Assembly (NCBI GenBank): GCA_011525915.1
Contig: WYBM01000038.1
Location: 124,001-188,000, forward strand
Origin: Ardenticatenaceae bacterium
GTDB lineage: Bacteria > Chloroflexota > Anaerolineae > Promineifilales > Promineifilaceae
Direction: 5' to 3'
DNA length: 64,000 nt
Positions 18,619 to 26,880 of the stretch are shown piece by piece. The notes under the pieces are model-generated. The model was not told where the DNA came from, searched no databases, and saw only the letters and a program-made list of their open reading frames with translations. Position numbers and translations under genes: made by a program. The stretch's first letter is position 1. The number at the start of each line of letters is the position of its first letter.

Positions 18619-18789
18619 GTAGTACCAGTAATCAGAAGTCAGTAACCAGTTTTCAGTAGACTATTTCCAGAGATAGGCCAGCACTGATTACTGTACACTG
18701 ATTACTGAAAACTGATTACTGAAAACTGATGGTAGGACTTTCACCATTCAGGCCGCTGAATAGTGACCGACTGAACAGTGGACAGTGGA
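18619..18789. repeat. CAGTNNN heptad array and inverted ACTG array
   Basis: Heptads CAGTAAT-CAGAAGT-CAGTAAC-CAGTTTT-CAGT run from about 18626. After a 20-base gap, the complementary orientation follows as repeated CTGATTACTG/GAAAACTGATT units to about 18730, then scattered CAGT/ACTG words up to the stop codon of the response-regulator gene at 18790. The two arms can form a long imperfect hairpin (ACCAGTTTTCAGTA with TACTGAAAACTGAT). This occupies most of the 279-base spacer; I see no gene in it. Confidence 0.75.
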
Positions 18790-19437
18790 CTACAGGAGAA
18801 TCAACCCCAACCGGGTGGCCCGCACCACTGCTTCGGTGCGGCTTTGGGCACCTAATTTGCTCATGAGTGCGTTGACATGGAATTTGACAGTGTGGTCACT
18901 GATGTGAAGCTGCTGGGCAATAGCTTTGTTGGTTAACCCCTCTGCCACCAACTGCAGCACTTCCCTTTCGCGGGGGGTGAGCGGTTCTACGACCATATCA
19001 CCAGCGAACCCTTCTTCGCTAACCGGTAACAAAACGCCCATCAGGTCAGGATCAAGCACCACCAACCCCTGCACGGCCGCGTGGACGGCCGTGATCAACC
19101 GCGCTACATCAGCCTTACGTGCCAGAATGGCCCGGACGCCAGCCGCCCACACACGCAGCACTTCGGCGCCATCGGGCAGCAGCGCCACCACGGGCAGCCC
19201 TGAATCAGCAATGGCAAGCAAATGGGCGGGGGGCTCCCAACCCACATCCCAGATAATCACATCAGGCGCATCGGCATCTGCCAATTCATCGGCCAGATCA
19301 ACACCACTCACCTGCCCCACTATCTGGCACGCTGGTTCACTGGCCAACAATAACGCCAGACCCGCTCGCGCAAACGGATCATCGGCCACGATCAGAATTT
19401 CAAGGGCATTGCTGGGGTCTGTAAACAAATCATCCAT
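18790..19437 (-). CDS. NarL/LuxR-type response regulator with atypical receiver
   Basis: A 215-aa protein: receiver domain with acidic pair Asp19-Asp20, phospho-acceptor Asp64 (IIWDVGW) and a lysine in ARKADV, then a GerE/LuxR helix-turn-helix (LTPREREVLQLVAEGLTNKA, then HISDHTVKFHVNAL). The Thr/Ser switch position after beta-4 reads VVALLPDG, so the usual hydroxyl residue is missing. Its ATG immediately follows the stop of the upstream membrane-protein gene with no gap, indicating one operon and coupled translation. No sensor kinase is adjacent. Confidence 0.9.
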   Translation of the reverse strand: MDDLFTDPSNALEILIVADDPFARAGLALLLASEPACQIVGQVSGVDLADELADADAPDVIIWDVGWEPPAHLLAIADSGLPVVALLPDGAEVLRVWAAGVRAILARKADVARLITAVHAAVQGLVVLDPDLMGVLLPVSEEGFAGDMVVEPLTPREREVLQLVAEGLTNKAIAQQLHISDHTVKFHVNALMSKLGAQSRTEAVVRATRLGLILL

Positions 19438-20919
19438 TTATCTTCGTGCCCAGATAACGGCCGTGTCATCCCCATAAATCTGTTCCCAGGCTGCCGCCTG
19501 CGCCAGCCAGGCCGCCAGCGGGGTGGCCGGCGGGATGATGATCCACTGGACATCATACTGCTCTAATTTCTCTTCCCAGCCTGACTCAGCATTGGCGATG
19601 CTTATGAATTCACGCGTCAGTGTTTCGCCGTAAAAGTCGGTCTGGGCATCAATAAACACTGTTTTTTCCGGCCACAGACGGTACAGCAAATAACCACCCC
19701 AGTGGAACTCATTGAACATGGCCCCTGGTGGCAGGTCGGCAGCCACGGCGTCGATTGCCGCTACGGGAAAGCGGTGCGGATCAATGGTATTCCCCATCTG
19801 AAATACATCCAGTTTAGCGCCAGATGCCTGCCAGCCGATCAGAGCGGCGGTGGCAACAACCGCCCACATCCACCCCCAGGAACGGCGGGCGATGGCATCA
19901 GTACCAGTAAGGAAATGGCCGAGACGGGGCCAGGCTTCATGCAGCCAGGCGTCTGCTTTCGGCGCCAGCAGCACCACCGCCACCAGCCCATACAGCGGAA
20001 TATTCCGCGCCGAGTATAGGGCAAAAGCGGTCCAGGTGACAAGCATTATCACGGCCGTCCGGCTCAGGCGGTACCCGGCCCACCAGCCAAGCGCCAGCGA
20101 CCCCAGCAGCAGGGCGGCAAAAGGCCAGGTGCTGTAGGTGTGGAAGTTAGGGCTGCGGTATTCGTTGGTCAGATCGACCAGGAAATCTTCTTGCAGATAG
20201 CTAAAGCTGTTTTGCAGCAGGGCCGTGCCTACCGGATTCAACAAGGAAACGGCCATGAGCAGCACCAGCGTGGTAAACAAAACGCGTGACGGCCGTTTTT
20301 GTTTTTCCAGAACCGCCCCCAGCGCATACAGCAGCACTAACACCAGCCCGGAGATAAAGGCACCATGGGTGTTGGCCCAGAGGATCATTAAAGGCAGCAG
20401 CCAGAGCAGAACCCGTGGCTTGTGGCACCGGCGGTAAGTTTCTAGAATGAACAGGGCCATGGCGAAAAAAAGCAGGGTAAAGAGATGAGGCCGGGTGAGC
20501 ATATGGATGGCGCCGACGGCAGAGGCGAAGAGGCCGCCAGTCAGGGCTATAAAGGCAGACACGTCGCTGCGCTGCAAGGTGATGGTGGTAAGGGTATAGG
20601 TGGTGGCGATGATCACGGCCGTGAGCCAGGCAATGCCGTTGAGACCAGCGGCACGATGAGCCAGGGCAAAGAAGAGCTGGCTCATCCACTCATGGGGCAC
20701 CATGAATGCCCCCGGCCGCGTGTGCGAAAAGAGGTCCATCGTGGGGATGTGGGCAGTCTCTACGATATAGGTTCCCAGCGTAATATGCCGGCCCAAGTCG
20801 CCATCGCCGTTAAGCATTTGGGGCATAAAGATCAGGCTCATCCAGAAGACAAGGATAAATACCCAAACCCCGACAGAAGGTAAAAGCCAATGGAGGCCGC
20901 GGGGAGGATTCTCATTCAT
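19438..20919 (-). CDS. Polytopic membrane protein, GT-C-like
   Basis: A 493-aa protein with about ten or eleven hydrophobic segments and a soluble C-terminal region. The first external loop reads NGDGDLGRHITLGTYI then VETAHIPTMDLFS, an acidic and His-containing loop in the place where GT-C glycosyltransferases keep their catalytic acid. The C-terminal loop (FNEFHWGGYLLYRLWPEKTV) is characteristic of a family of putative membrane mannosyl- or arabinosyltransferase-like proteins I know only as uncharacterised. Second gene of the operon, 9 bases after the preceding gene. Confidence 0.65.
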   Translation of the reverse strand: MNENPPRGLHWLLPSVGVWVFILVFWMSLIFMPQMLNGDGDLGRHITLGTYIVETAHIPTMDLFSHTRPGAFMVPHEWMSQLFFALAHRAAGLNGIAWLTAVIIATTYTLTTITLQRSDVSAFIALTGGLFASAVGAIHMLTRPHLFTLLFFAMALFILETYRRCHKPRVLLWLLPLMILWANTHGAFISGLVLVLLYALGAVLEKQKRPSRVLFTTLVLLMAVSLLNPVGTALLQNSFSYLQEDFLVDLTNEYRSPNFHTYSTWPFAALLLGSLALGWWAGYRLSRTAVIMLVTWTAFALYSARNIPLYGLVAVVLLAPKADAWLHEAWPRLGHFLTGTDAIARRSWGWMWAVVATAALIGWQASGAKLDVFQMGNTIDPHRFPVAAIDAVAADLPPGAMFNEFHWGGYLLYRLWPEKTVFIDAQTDFYGETLTREFISIANAESGWEEKLEQYDVQWIIIPPATPLAAWLAQAAAWEQIYGDDTAVIWARR

Positions 20920-20928
20920 GAGGAACGC

Positions 20929-22323
20929 TTACTCCTTAGATGGAAGGGTGGGGAAGGTGGGAAAGAACCCCAAAAAGGCCAGCGTCATGACAAAACCCAC
21001 ATAGTTATCCTGGAAAAAACGGGAGACAAAACCGAGGGTAAAAATAAAAAAACTGGCGGCCAAAAACATCGCCGCCAGGGTACGCTGTTTCCATTGATAA
21101 TACAGGCACAACCCGAACGCTGGTAAGCCCAATAGAAGCTGCCACTGCCAGAAGGGATACGTGGCTGCTTCCGACTCGATAACGCCGAACACAATCAACA
21201 ACCGGCCCAGCGTGTAACCGCGAATGGGGTAATTAAGGCTGCTGGCACTGCCGCTGGCGTAGGCAAAGGTGTCATCTACAAACGCGGGCAAGTTCCACAA
21301 GGCAAACGGCCCGATGATCAGGATCATGACGAGGGCAATGAGGACCACGGCCGTAGCCGTTTGTCGCCAGCGTTTGGACGGTGGTGCCGCCAGAAACATG
21401 GCTAACAAAAAAAAGGGGGCTACCAGCCAGGCACTTTGTTTCATGGTACAGGTAAGCCCAAAGAGAATGGCCGCGGCATGGGGATGCCTCTTGTGCAGGA
21501 AGATAACAGAGGCTAATAAACCACATACAACGATGATATCATTCATGCCTACAGATACGGGCAATGAGAACCAGGGATTTAAACATATGCCTGCGATGAG
21601 CGCTAATTTATGGGTTGGTTTTGTCACGATGGTGGGCAAAAGAAAGACCAGGCAAATGAAAGCCAGTAAATAAAGCAAGCGCTGATCATAAAATCCAACA
21701 AGGGCCGTGGTCATGCTTTGAAATGGCATTGACACCAGCAGCAAGCCAGGTAAATAGACAAGATGCTCTACTGCTGGATTTTCATATACTATAGGGCCCA
21801 TTATCAACATTCGAGGATCTTCATAAGTATTTACATAAGGGTTTTCCCTGTTGGCAAGATAATCCAACGCCAGTTCCACCTGATAGGCACCATCATGAAA
21901 CTGCAAATAAGCTTCGAGCATTTCACTTTGCCCGGCATCTGCCTGTAACCGGGATTGAATGTTTTGGATCGTAATAGCGATGGGGGTAATGAGTATGATC
22001 AGAAAAAGCAGCACGAGCCTGAGCAAAAAGAGGATTCGCTCAGGCCCTATCCTATCAGGTAATTGCTCGAGATCTGACAAGGGGCGCCAAATAGTGAACG
22101 CCATATACAATAACAGCAGTATCACCAAAAAATAATCACCCCGAGAAAAAAGCTCAATCTGGGCCGGAATCAGCACGAGTAAGAGAAGGAGATCAATCGG
22201 GGGATCATATTTCATATTTGGGCCTAGAAGGGCATCCGTGACATAGTGATCGGAATCCCGAATTTCACCAAGTTCTTGATTTTCTTGCTTGAGCTGTTCT
22301 TCTTTGTGCCGTAACTCTTTCAT
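20929..22323 (-). CDS. Polytopic membrane protein, probable GT-C/GT87-like glycosyltransferase
   Basis: A 464-aa protein. A highly charged N-terminus (KEEQLKQENQELGEI) precedes roughly ten membrane helices. A large external loop contains ANRENPYVNTY, as in DUF2029/GT87 polyprenol-phosphate-sugar transferases, and later GMNDIIVVCGLLAS and KQSAWLVAPFFLL, also seen there. It heads the operon with the next membrane protein and the response regulator. A TATAAA box (minus strand, 22337-22332) ends 8 bases before the ATG, suggesting a leaderless message. Confidence 0.65.
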   Translation of the reverse strand: MKELRHKEEQLKQENQELGEIRDSDHYVTDALLGPNMKYDPPIDLLLLLVLIPAQIELFSRGDYFLVILLLLYMAFTIWRPLSDLEQLPDRIGPERILFLLRLVLLFLIILITPIAITIQNIQSRLQADAGQSEMLEAYLQFHDGAYQVELALDYLANRENPYVNTYEDPRMLIMGPIVYENPAVEHLVYLPGLLLVSMPFQSMTTALVGFYDQRLLYLLAFICLVFLLPTIVTKPTHKLALIAGICLNPWFSLPVSVGMNDIIVVCGLLASVIFLHKRHPHAAAILFGLTCTMKQSAWLVAPFFLLAMFLAAPPSKRWRQTATAVVLIALVMILIIGPFALWNLPAFVDDTFAYASGSASSLNYPIRGYTLGRLLIVFGVIESEAATYPFWQWQLLLGLPAFGLCLYYQWKQRTLAAMFLAASFFIFTLGFVSRFFQDNYVGFVMTLAFLGFFPTFPTLPSKE

Positions 22324-22331
22324 GGCTTTCG

Positions 22332-22337
22332 TTTATA
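22332..22337 (-). promoter_or_regulatory. -10 box (TATAAA), leaderless-type, for the membrane protein/LuxR operon
   Basis: The minus strand reads ATATAAACGAAAGCC then ATG at 22323. No Shine-Dalgarno is visible. The -35 is unclear. Confidence 0.4.
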
Positions 22338-22452
22338 TCACAGGTTTTGTCCCTGTACAGCTACGAAAAACAACTTGCTCGATCCCCTGCAGATTACAAT
22401 AAATCTAGCAAGGCGAACTGATTTTTTATGCAAGCCTACTACTTTAGTGCTA

Positions 22453-22481
22453 TTGATTCCATTCTTGGGCAATGTTACACT
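22453..22481 (+). promoter_or_regulatory. Promoter of the Flp pilin gene
   Basis: TTGATT (22453-22458), a 17-base spacer ending TGT, then TACACT (22476-22481). The predicted leader is about 40 bases and includes the GAGGAGGT Shine-Dalgarno at 22511-22518. Confidence 0.5.
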
Positions 22482-22526
22482 GTGGCCATCTTATCAATAT
22501 CTTTATCTCAGAGGAGGTATTTAGCA

Positions 22527-22676
22527 ATGTTATTTTTACACCGTGAAGATGGGCAAGGTTTGGTAGAGTACGCACTGGTCCTGGTACTGGTTGCTGTTGT
22601 GGTTATCGCCATTTTGACCTTGCTCGGCCCGCAGATTGGTAACGTGTTCAGCCGCATCACCAACGGTCTGCAATAA
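22527..22676 (+). CDS. Flp/Fap-type pilin subunit
   Basis: A 49-aa prepilin. A short basic/acidic leader (MLFLHREDGQG) is followed by LVEYALVLVLVAVVVIAIL, with the conserved Glu five residues after Gly, the hallmark of Flp pilins processed by TadV/prepilin peptidase. An exceptionally strong Shine-Dalgarno (GAGGAGGT) sits 8 bases before the ATG, and a strong terminator follows, consistent with a highly expressed monocistronic structural gene. The frame is open upstream to 22428, but that part lacks pilin character. No tad/cpa assembly genes are nearby. Confidence 0.93.
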   Translation: MLFLHREDGQGLVEYALVLVLVAVVVIAILTLLGPQIGNVFSRITNGLQ

Positions 22677-22702
22677 GTTCACTACCGATCTCATCATTGT
22701 TG

Positions 22703-22734
22703 TAGCCCTACCCTGTGGTAGGGCTATTTTTTTT
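22703..22734 (+). terminator. Strong rho-independent terminator of the pilin gene
   Basis: Perfect 10-bp stem TAGCCCTACC/GGTAGGGCTA with the loop CTGT and eight T residues (22727-22734), 26 bases after the pilin stop. Confidence 0.95.
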
Positions 22735-22835
22735 GCCCGTTGGCTGTCTCTCTGGTAGATTTAGCCTAAGACAACGCCAACAAAGACGCTCCCCTTCACC
22801 AATTCTCCTGCGCCTTTGTAAAACAGGTAAACAAC

Positions 22836-24107
22836 ATGACCTCACAAACCGCCGTGGCCTCTGCACGCGAGCGTCTCACCATCATTTTATTCGCCGGGCA
22901 AAGCCTGTTTTCCGCCGCCCTTATTGCTACTTTTACGCTTATGGCCATTGTGGCCGCCGATTTGAGTGGGAGTGATAAATGGGCGGGGCTGCCCAGTACG
23001 TTAACCTTGCTAGGGCGGGCGGCAGCCGCTTACCCTATTGGCCTGCTGCTTGACCGGGCGGGGCGACGCATTGGCTTGTCGGCCGGGTTTGGTTTGGGGA
23101 TGGCCGGCTGCCTAACGGCCGTTTTTGCTATTGGTATTGGCTCATTTCAGCTCTTTTGTGTGGGTACTATCCTACTGGGCATGGGGCGGGCGGCAAATGA
23201 TCAAAGCCGGTATGTAGCCGCGGAAATCCACGTTGCTGACAAACGCGCCAAAGTCATCGGCCTGCTTGTCTTTGCCGGTACGGTGGGCGCCATCCTTGGG
23301 CCCGCCTTAGTGGCACCATCCCAGACAGCAGCCCACTCGCTAGGGCTGCAGGGGGACACCGGCCCGTTTCTAGCGGGTGTTGGGTTATATGCCCTGGGTT
23401 TACTGATAACAATGCTCTTTCTGTACCCAGACCCTAAAGCGATCAGTGAAGTGGTGGAAGCCACCGAACAGGCTATCTCCATGACGGCGCTGGCGCCGGC
23501 ACGGCCGTTACGGCATATCTTGTCACAACCGGCCGTCATCCTGGCGATAGCGGCTATGACCATAGGCCAACTGGTGATGGCATTGTTGATGGTCATCACG
23601 CCGCTGCATATGGACCACCACGAACATGGCACCCAGGCCATCTCTTTTGTCATCACGGCGCATACGTTTGGCATGTTTGCTTTATCAGGGGTCACAGGGT
23701 GGATGATTGACCGGTACGGCCGTGTCCCCCTGATTATTGGCGGCGCCTTTATCCTGATCACTGCCTGTCTGCTGGCCCCCCTCTCTACGGCCGTAGGGCC
23801 GCTGGCCCTGGCGCTCTTTTTACTGGGGCTGGGGTGGAATTTCTGCTTTATTGCTGGTTCTTCTTTACTGGCTGACTCACTGGCGGCCAGTGAGCGCGCC
23901 CGTACACAGGGGATCAGCGAGATGATGGTAGCCCTGGCAGCGGGCGCGGCCGGGTTAGCCACCGGCTATTTATTTGAGCAGGCCGGGTTGACGGCCGTAG
24001 GCGCGGCCGGCCTGGCTTTTGCGCTGGCTCTGTTTGGCTTCCTGGCACATTACGCCATGTTTACAAAGGTATGGCGGCGACAGCATTCCGTGAGCACTCT
24101 TCGGTAG
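22836..24107 (+). CDS. MFS transporter, 12-helix
   Basis: A 423-aa major facilitator protein. The loop 2-3 motif GLLLDRAGRRIGL and its echo in the second half (GWMIDRYGRVPLI) are clear, and helix 5 carries a motif C-like GTVGAILGPAL. An AACAGG-type ribosome site precedes the ATG. Likely an exporter, from the motif C resemblance; substrate unknown. Convergent with the next gene (26 bases). Confidence 0.88.
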   Translation: MTSQTAVASARERLTIILFAGQSLFSAALIATFTLMAIVAADLSGSDKWAGLPSTLTLLGRAAAAYPIGLLLDRAGRRIGLSAGFGLGMAGCLTAVFAIGIGSFQLFCVGTILLGMGRAANDQSRYVAAEIHVADKRAKVIGLLVFAGTVGAILGPALVAPSQTAAHSLGLQGDTGPFLAGVGLYALGLLITMLFLYPDPKAISEVVEATEQAISMTALAPARPLRHILSQPAVILAIAAMTIGQLVMALLMVITPLHMDHHEHGTQAISFVITAHTFGMFALSGVTGWMIDRYGRVPLIIGGAFILITACLLAPLSTAVGPLALALFLLGLGWNFCFIAGSSLLADSLAASERARTQGISEMMVALAAGAAGLATGYLFEQAGLTAVGAAGLAFALALFGFLAHYAMFTKVWRRQHSVSTLR

Positions 24108-24133
24108 AGCGTATTCAGGAAGCGTTTACCCGC

Positions 24134-25765
24134 TTAATTTTTGACAACCGTTATGGTGTAACTGGCCGGCTCATAGGCAAACTCTTCCAACCAGATCAGA
24201 TAGAGACCTGTTTCAGGCAGCGTAAAATCTATGATTTCCTCTTCCACATATTCCAGAACATCCCCATTATCATCTTCCATTAAATCTGCATCTTTGTCAT
24301 ACAAAGAAATGAGCAGCAATCCACTACCATTGGCCGTGGTAAGAATATCCACCACATCACCTGCCTGCCCATAAAAATACCAGAAATGACGATGGTCCGC
24401 CGCGATTGCATCCTGGCGCATACTACCGTACGGCAAAATGCCGCGTGAATACAGCACAATCTCCGGTTCGTTGCCCACAATTGTTATAAAATAATGGCCC
24501 TCAGCCCCGTTGACATCATAAACCTGAATGATGTATGTGCCGTCTGGGTCTACCACCAGGCCCCGGACTTCTTCAAGTTGGCCCGCTGGGGCGTTGTTTT
24601 GTTCCAGTAGAAGCGTGTCTGTCTCATCATAAACAGCCACAGCCAGGTTCATGGTGGGTTCAGCGGCAATGCCAATGGTAATTAAGTCGCTGGCTGTCAG
24701 GGTAATGGTCCAGTTCTGTTTCTGCCAGGCCCCCATCCTTTCCAAACCATACATAGATTCGTCTGGATTAAGCGGGTCAACTTCGACAATGGTATAAACA
24801 CCCGGCTGCGCCGTGGGGGTAGGTGGGCCAGGGGTGCCGGTTACCCCTGGGGGTGGGGTTCCACCTGGAGACGGGGTTCCCCCCGGCTGGCCGGTTATGG
24901 TAGCCGTAGCTTCCTGACCACTTTCATCTCTGGTAGGTGTAGGTGTAGCTGCCACGGGCGGTTCCTGCCCTCCCAGGTCCGGTGTGGCGCTGTCGGTTGG
25001 TGGCGGGTAGGGAGAGGTGTCAGGGTCGCCGGTTTCAGTGCCGGGCACAGGAAACGTTGGGGTGAGTGGTTCCGGCACCACGGCCGTGGCCACCTCTTCA
25101 CTTTCTGGCGTGCCTGTTTCGCCACCCTCCTCTCCTTCTATGGGTAGACCATCTGTAACCGTACCAGCCGGGGTCAGGGGGTAACGGGCCAATTGTGCCG
25201 GGGATACTAGTTCTGTTACCCTTAAGTACCAGACCTGGCGCGGTACGGCTTGTTTTCCACAACCCACTGGTCCCTCCCAATACAGCCAATACCCATTGAC
25301 TGTTAATGGTGTCCCTTGGGCCACCAGAGCCCGCAGCTGTGTGTCTAAGCCGCCTATAGCAACGATGATTTCTTCACTTCCCACAGCGGCCGTGGCCATG
25401 ACCTTGGTGGCTGCCCCTTCCGTAGTAGCTGCTTCAGTGGCCGCTGCTTCAGTGACCGCTGCTTCAGTGGCCGCTGCCTTTTCAACCAGTGCCCAGTTAG
25501 CCGGGCCAGGGTGGGGCTCCTGACGGCACACCAGCAAAGGCAGCCGTTTATAGCCACCGGAAAGTTGTAAAAATCGGCCGGCGTAAGCTTCCGGTTCGGC
25601 CATCAATTCAGACAAGGCCACGGCCGTCGGCTGCCCGGCTTTAAAAACAGAGGCGGCCGTTTCCCCAAAACCAAACGGCGTGGGCGTGGTTGTGACTTCT
25701 TCCCGGCCACAGGCAACCAGAAAAAGAGAGCATATCAGAAAAATGAGAAAAAACCGTTTTATCAT
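24134..25765 (-). CDS. Lipoprotein with Thr/Pro linker and two PPC-like beta domains
   Basis: A 543-aa protein. The lipoprotein signal (FFLIFLICSLFLVAC, Cys19) is followed by an N-terminal domain interrupted by a short Ala/Thr/Glu repeat (AATEA-type, residues about 96-118), then a long Thr/Pro/Gly-rich linker (about 240-320). Two C-terminal domains look like bacterial pre-peptidase C-terminal (PPC) folds: VAVYDETDTLLLEQN with YIIQVYDV, and ISLYDKDADLMEDDNGD with YLIWLEEF. No catalytic domain is recognisable. Probably a surface binding protein. Confidence 0.75.
   Translation of the reverse strand: MIKRFFLIFLICSLFLVACGREEVTTTPTPFGFGETAASVFKAGQPTAVALSELMAEPEAYAGRFLQLSGGYKRLPLLVCRQEPHPGPANWALVEKAAATEAAVTEAAATEAATTEGAATKVMATAAVGSEEIIVAIGGLDTQLRALVAQGTPLTVNGYWLYWEGPVGCGKQAVPRQVWYLRVTELVSPAQLARYPLTPAGTVTDGLPIEGEEGGETGTPESEEVATAVVPEPLTPTFPVPGTETGDPDTSPYPPPTDSATPDLGGQEPPVAATPTPTRDESGQEATATITGQPGGTPSPGGTPPPGVTGTPGPPTPTAQPGVYTIVEVDPLNPDESMYGLERMGAWQKQNWTITLTASDLITIGIAAEPTMNLAVAVYDETDTLLLEQNNAPAGQLEEVRGLVVDPDGTYIIQVYDVNGAEGHYFITIVGNEPEIVLYSRGILPYGSMRQDAIAADHRHFWYFYGQAGDVVDILTTANGSGLLLISLYDKDADLMEDDNGDVLEYVEEEIIDFTLPETGLYLIWLEEFAYEPASYTITVVKN
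25428..25472. repeat. Three tandem 15-bp units inside the lipoprotein gene
   Basis: GCTGCTTCAGTGGCC is repeated at 25428, 25443 (one change) and 25458. It encodes five-residue Ala/Thr/Glu units on the minus strand, so copy-number change keeps the frame. Confidence 0.85.
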
Positions 25766-25857
25766 AAAAATTCGCCTATCAGGCTGCTTAAGTGGCTATT
25801 ATAATACCGCAGTTGGACGAACAGAAATAGATAAAGGCAACTATTAAGGATAAACTG

Positions 25858-26832
25858 ATGCATTATGAAGACCCCATTTATGGGCCTGTTACCATGACTG
25901 AACCGGTGTTGAATGCTTTGTTAGACACGGCCGTGATGCAGCGGCTCAAAGGCATTATGCAGCATGGCATCACCGGCCTGCTTGGCATTACCGAACCCAT
26001 TACCCGTTTTGATCATTCTGTGGGCGTTATGCTGTTAGTACGGCGGTTGGGCGGTTCGTTGACCGAGCAAATTGCCGCTTTGCTGCACGATGTCAGCCAC
26101 ACGGCCTTCAGCCATGTGATTGATTATGTGGTAGACGGCCACGACGACCAAAGCTACCATGAGGAGATGAAAGAGCCTTACCTGGCCGGCAGCGAACTGC
26201 CCCACGTATTGGCCCACTTTGGGTATGATTGGCGTGCTTTTTTACATGAAGATGCTTACCCATTGCTGGAGCAGCCTTCACCCCGTCTGTGTGCTGATCG
26301 GCTGGATTATTTCTTACGCGATGCACGCGGTTTGGGGCTGGCCAACGAGGCGGAGATCACATGGGTGTTAGAGAGCCTGGTGGTAGTCAACGGCCGTGTG
26401 GCCACCCATACTCTACCCGCCGCCCAATGGCTGGCTTACACCTTCATAAGGGCCGATGACGCCAGTTGGGCTAATTTCCGTGAAGTAGGCTTATACGAAG
26501 TTACCGCCCGGGCCATCCGTGCTGGCCTGGCGGCAGGCACCATCACAAAAGCCGACTTTTGGCTAACTGACAAACCCTTTTGGGCAAAATTACGGGCCGG
26601 CCAGAATGCAGAGTTACAGCGATGGCTGGCGCTCATTTCTCCCCAAACCCACTTTGTCTGGGATGCAGCCAACCCTACGTTTTGTGTTAGCACCAAACTG
26701 CGGGCCATTGATCCCGATGTGCTGACACATGGACAGCTTCAACCCCTATCAGCGCTAGATGCTGACTTCGCCCGTCATCGCGCCGATTACCTGAACCGCA
26801 AACAGGGCAAATGGCCTATGCGGGTGGTGTAA
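25858..26832 (+). CDS. HD-domain phosphohydrolase
   Basis: A 324-aa protein with the N-terminal pattern of dNTPase-like HD proteins: RFDHSVG, then the HD pair in LLHDVSHTAFSHV, then SYHEEM, and CADRLDYFLRDA supplying the later Asp. It probably hydrolyses a nucleotide or phosphomonoester using a divalent metal; substrate cannot be assigned. AAGGA lies shortly before the ATG. Ends facing a strong hairpin shared with the convergent lipoprotein gene. Confidence 0.88.
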   Translation: MHYEDPIYGPVTMTEPVLNALLDTAVMQRLKGIMQHGITGLLGITEPITRFDHSVGVMLLVRRLGGSLTEQIAALLHDVSHTAFSHVIDYVVDGHDDQSYHEEMKEPYLAGSELPHVLAHFGYDWRAFLHEDAYPLLEQPSPRLCADRLDYFLRDARGLGLANEAEITWVLESLVVVNGRVATHTLPAAQWLAYTFIRADDASWANFREVGLYEVTARAIRAGLAAGTITKADFWLTDKPFWAKLRAGQNAELQRWLALISPQTHFVWDAANPTFCVSTKLRAIDPDVLTHGQLQPLSALDADFARHRADYLNRKQGKWPMRVV

Positions 26833-26865
26833 CACTGCCCGGAGATGGTCAATCTCCGGGCAGTG
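26833..26865. terminator. Bidirectional hairpin between convergent genes
   Basis: Perfect 14-bp stem CACTGCCCGGAGAT (26833-26846) and ATCTCCGGGCAGTG (26852-26865) with a 5-base loop, starting at the stop codon of the HD gene. No T run follows in either direction, so it may act as a 3'-end stabiliser or a factor-assisted terminator. Confidence 0.7.
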
Positions 26866-26880
26866 CCTATATTGTCTGGG

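Noticed and set aside
23201..23962. 253-aa minus-strand open frame
   Set aside because: Antisense to an MFS gene with clear motifs; Ala/Ser/Arg-rich composition typical of GC-biased shadows.
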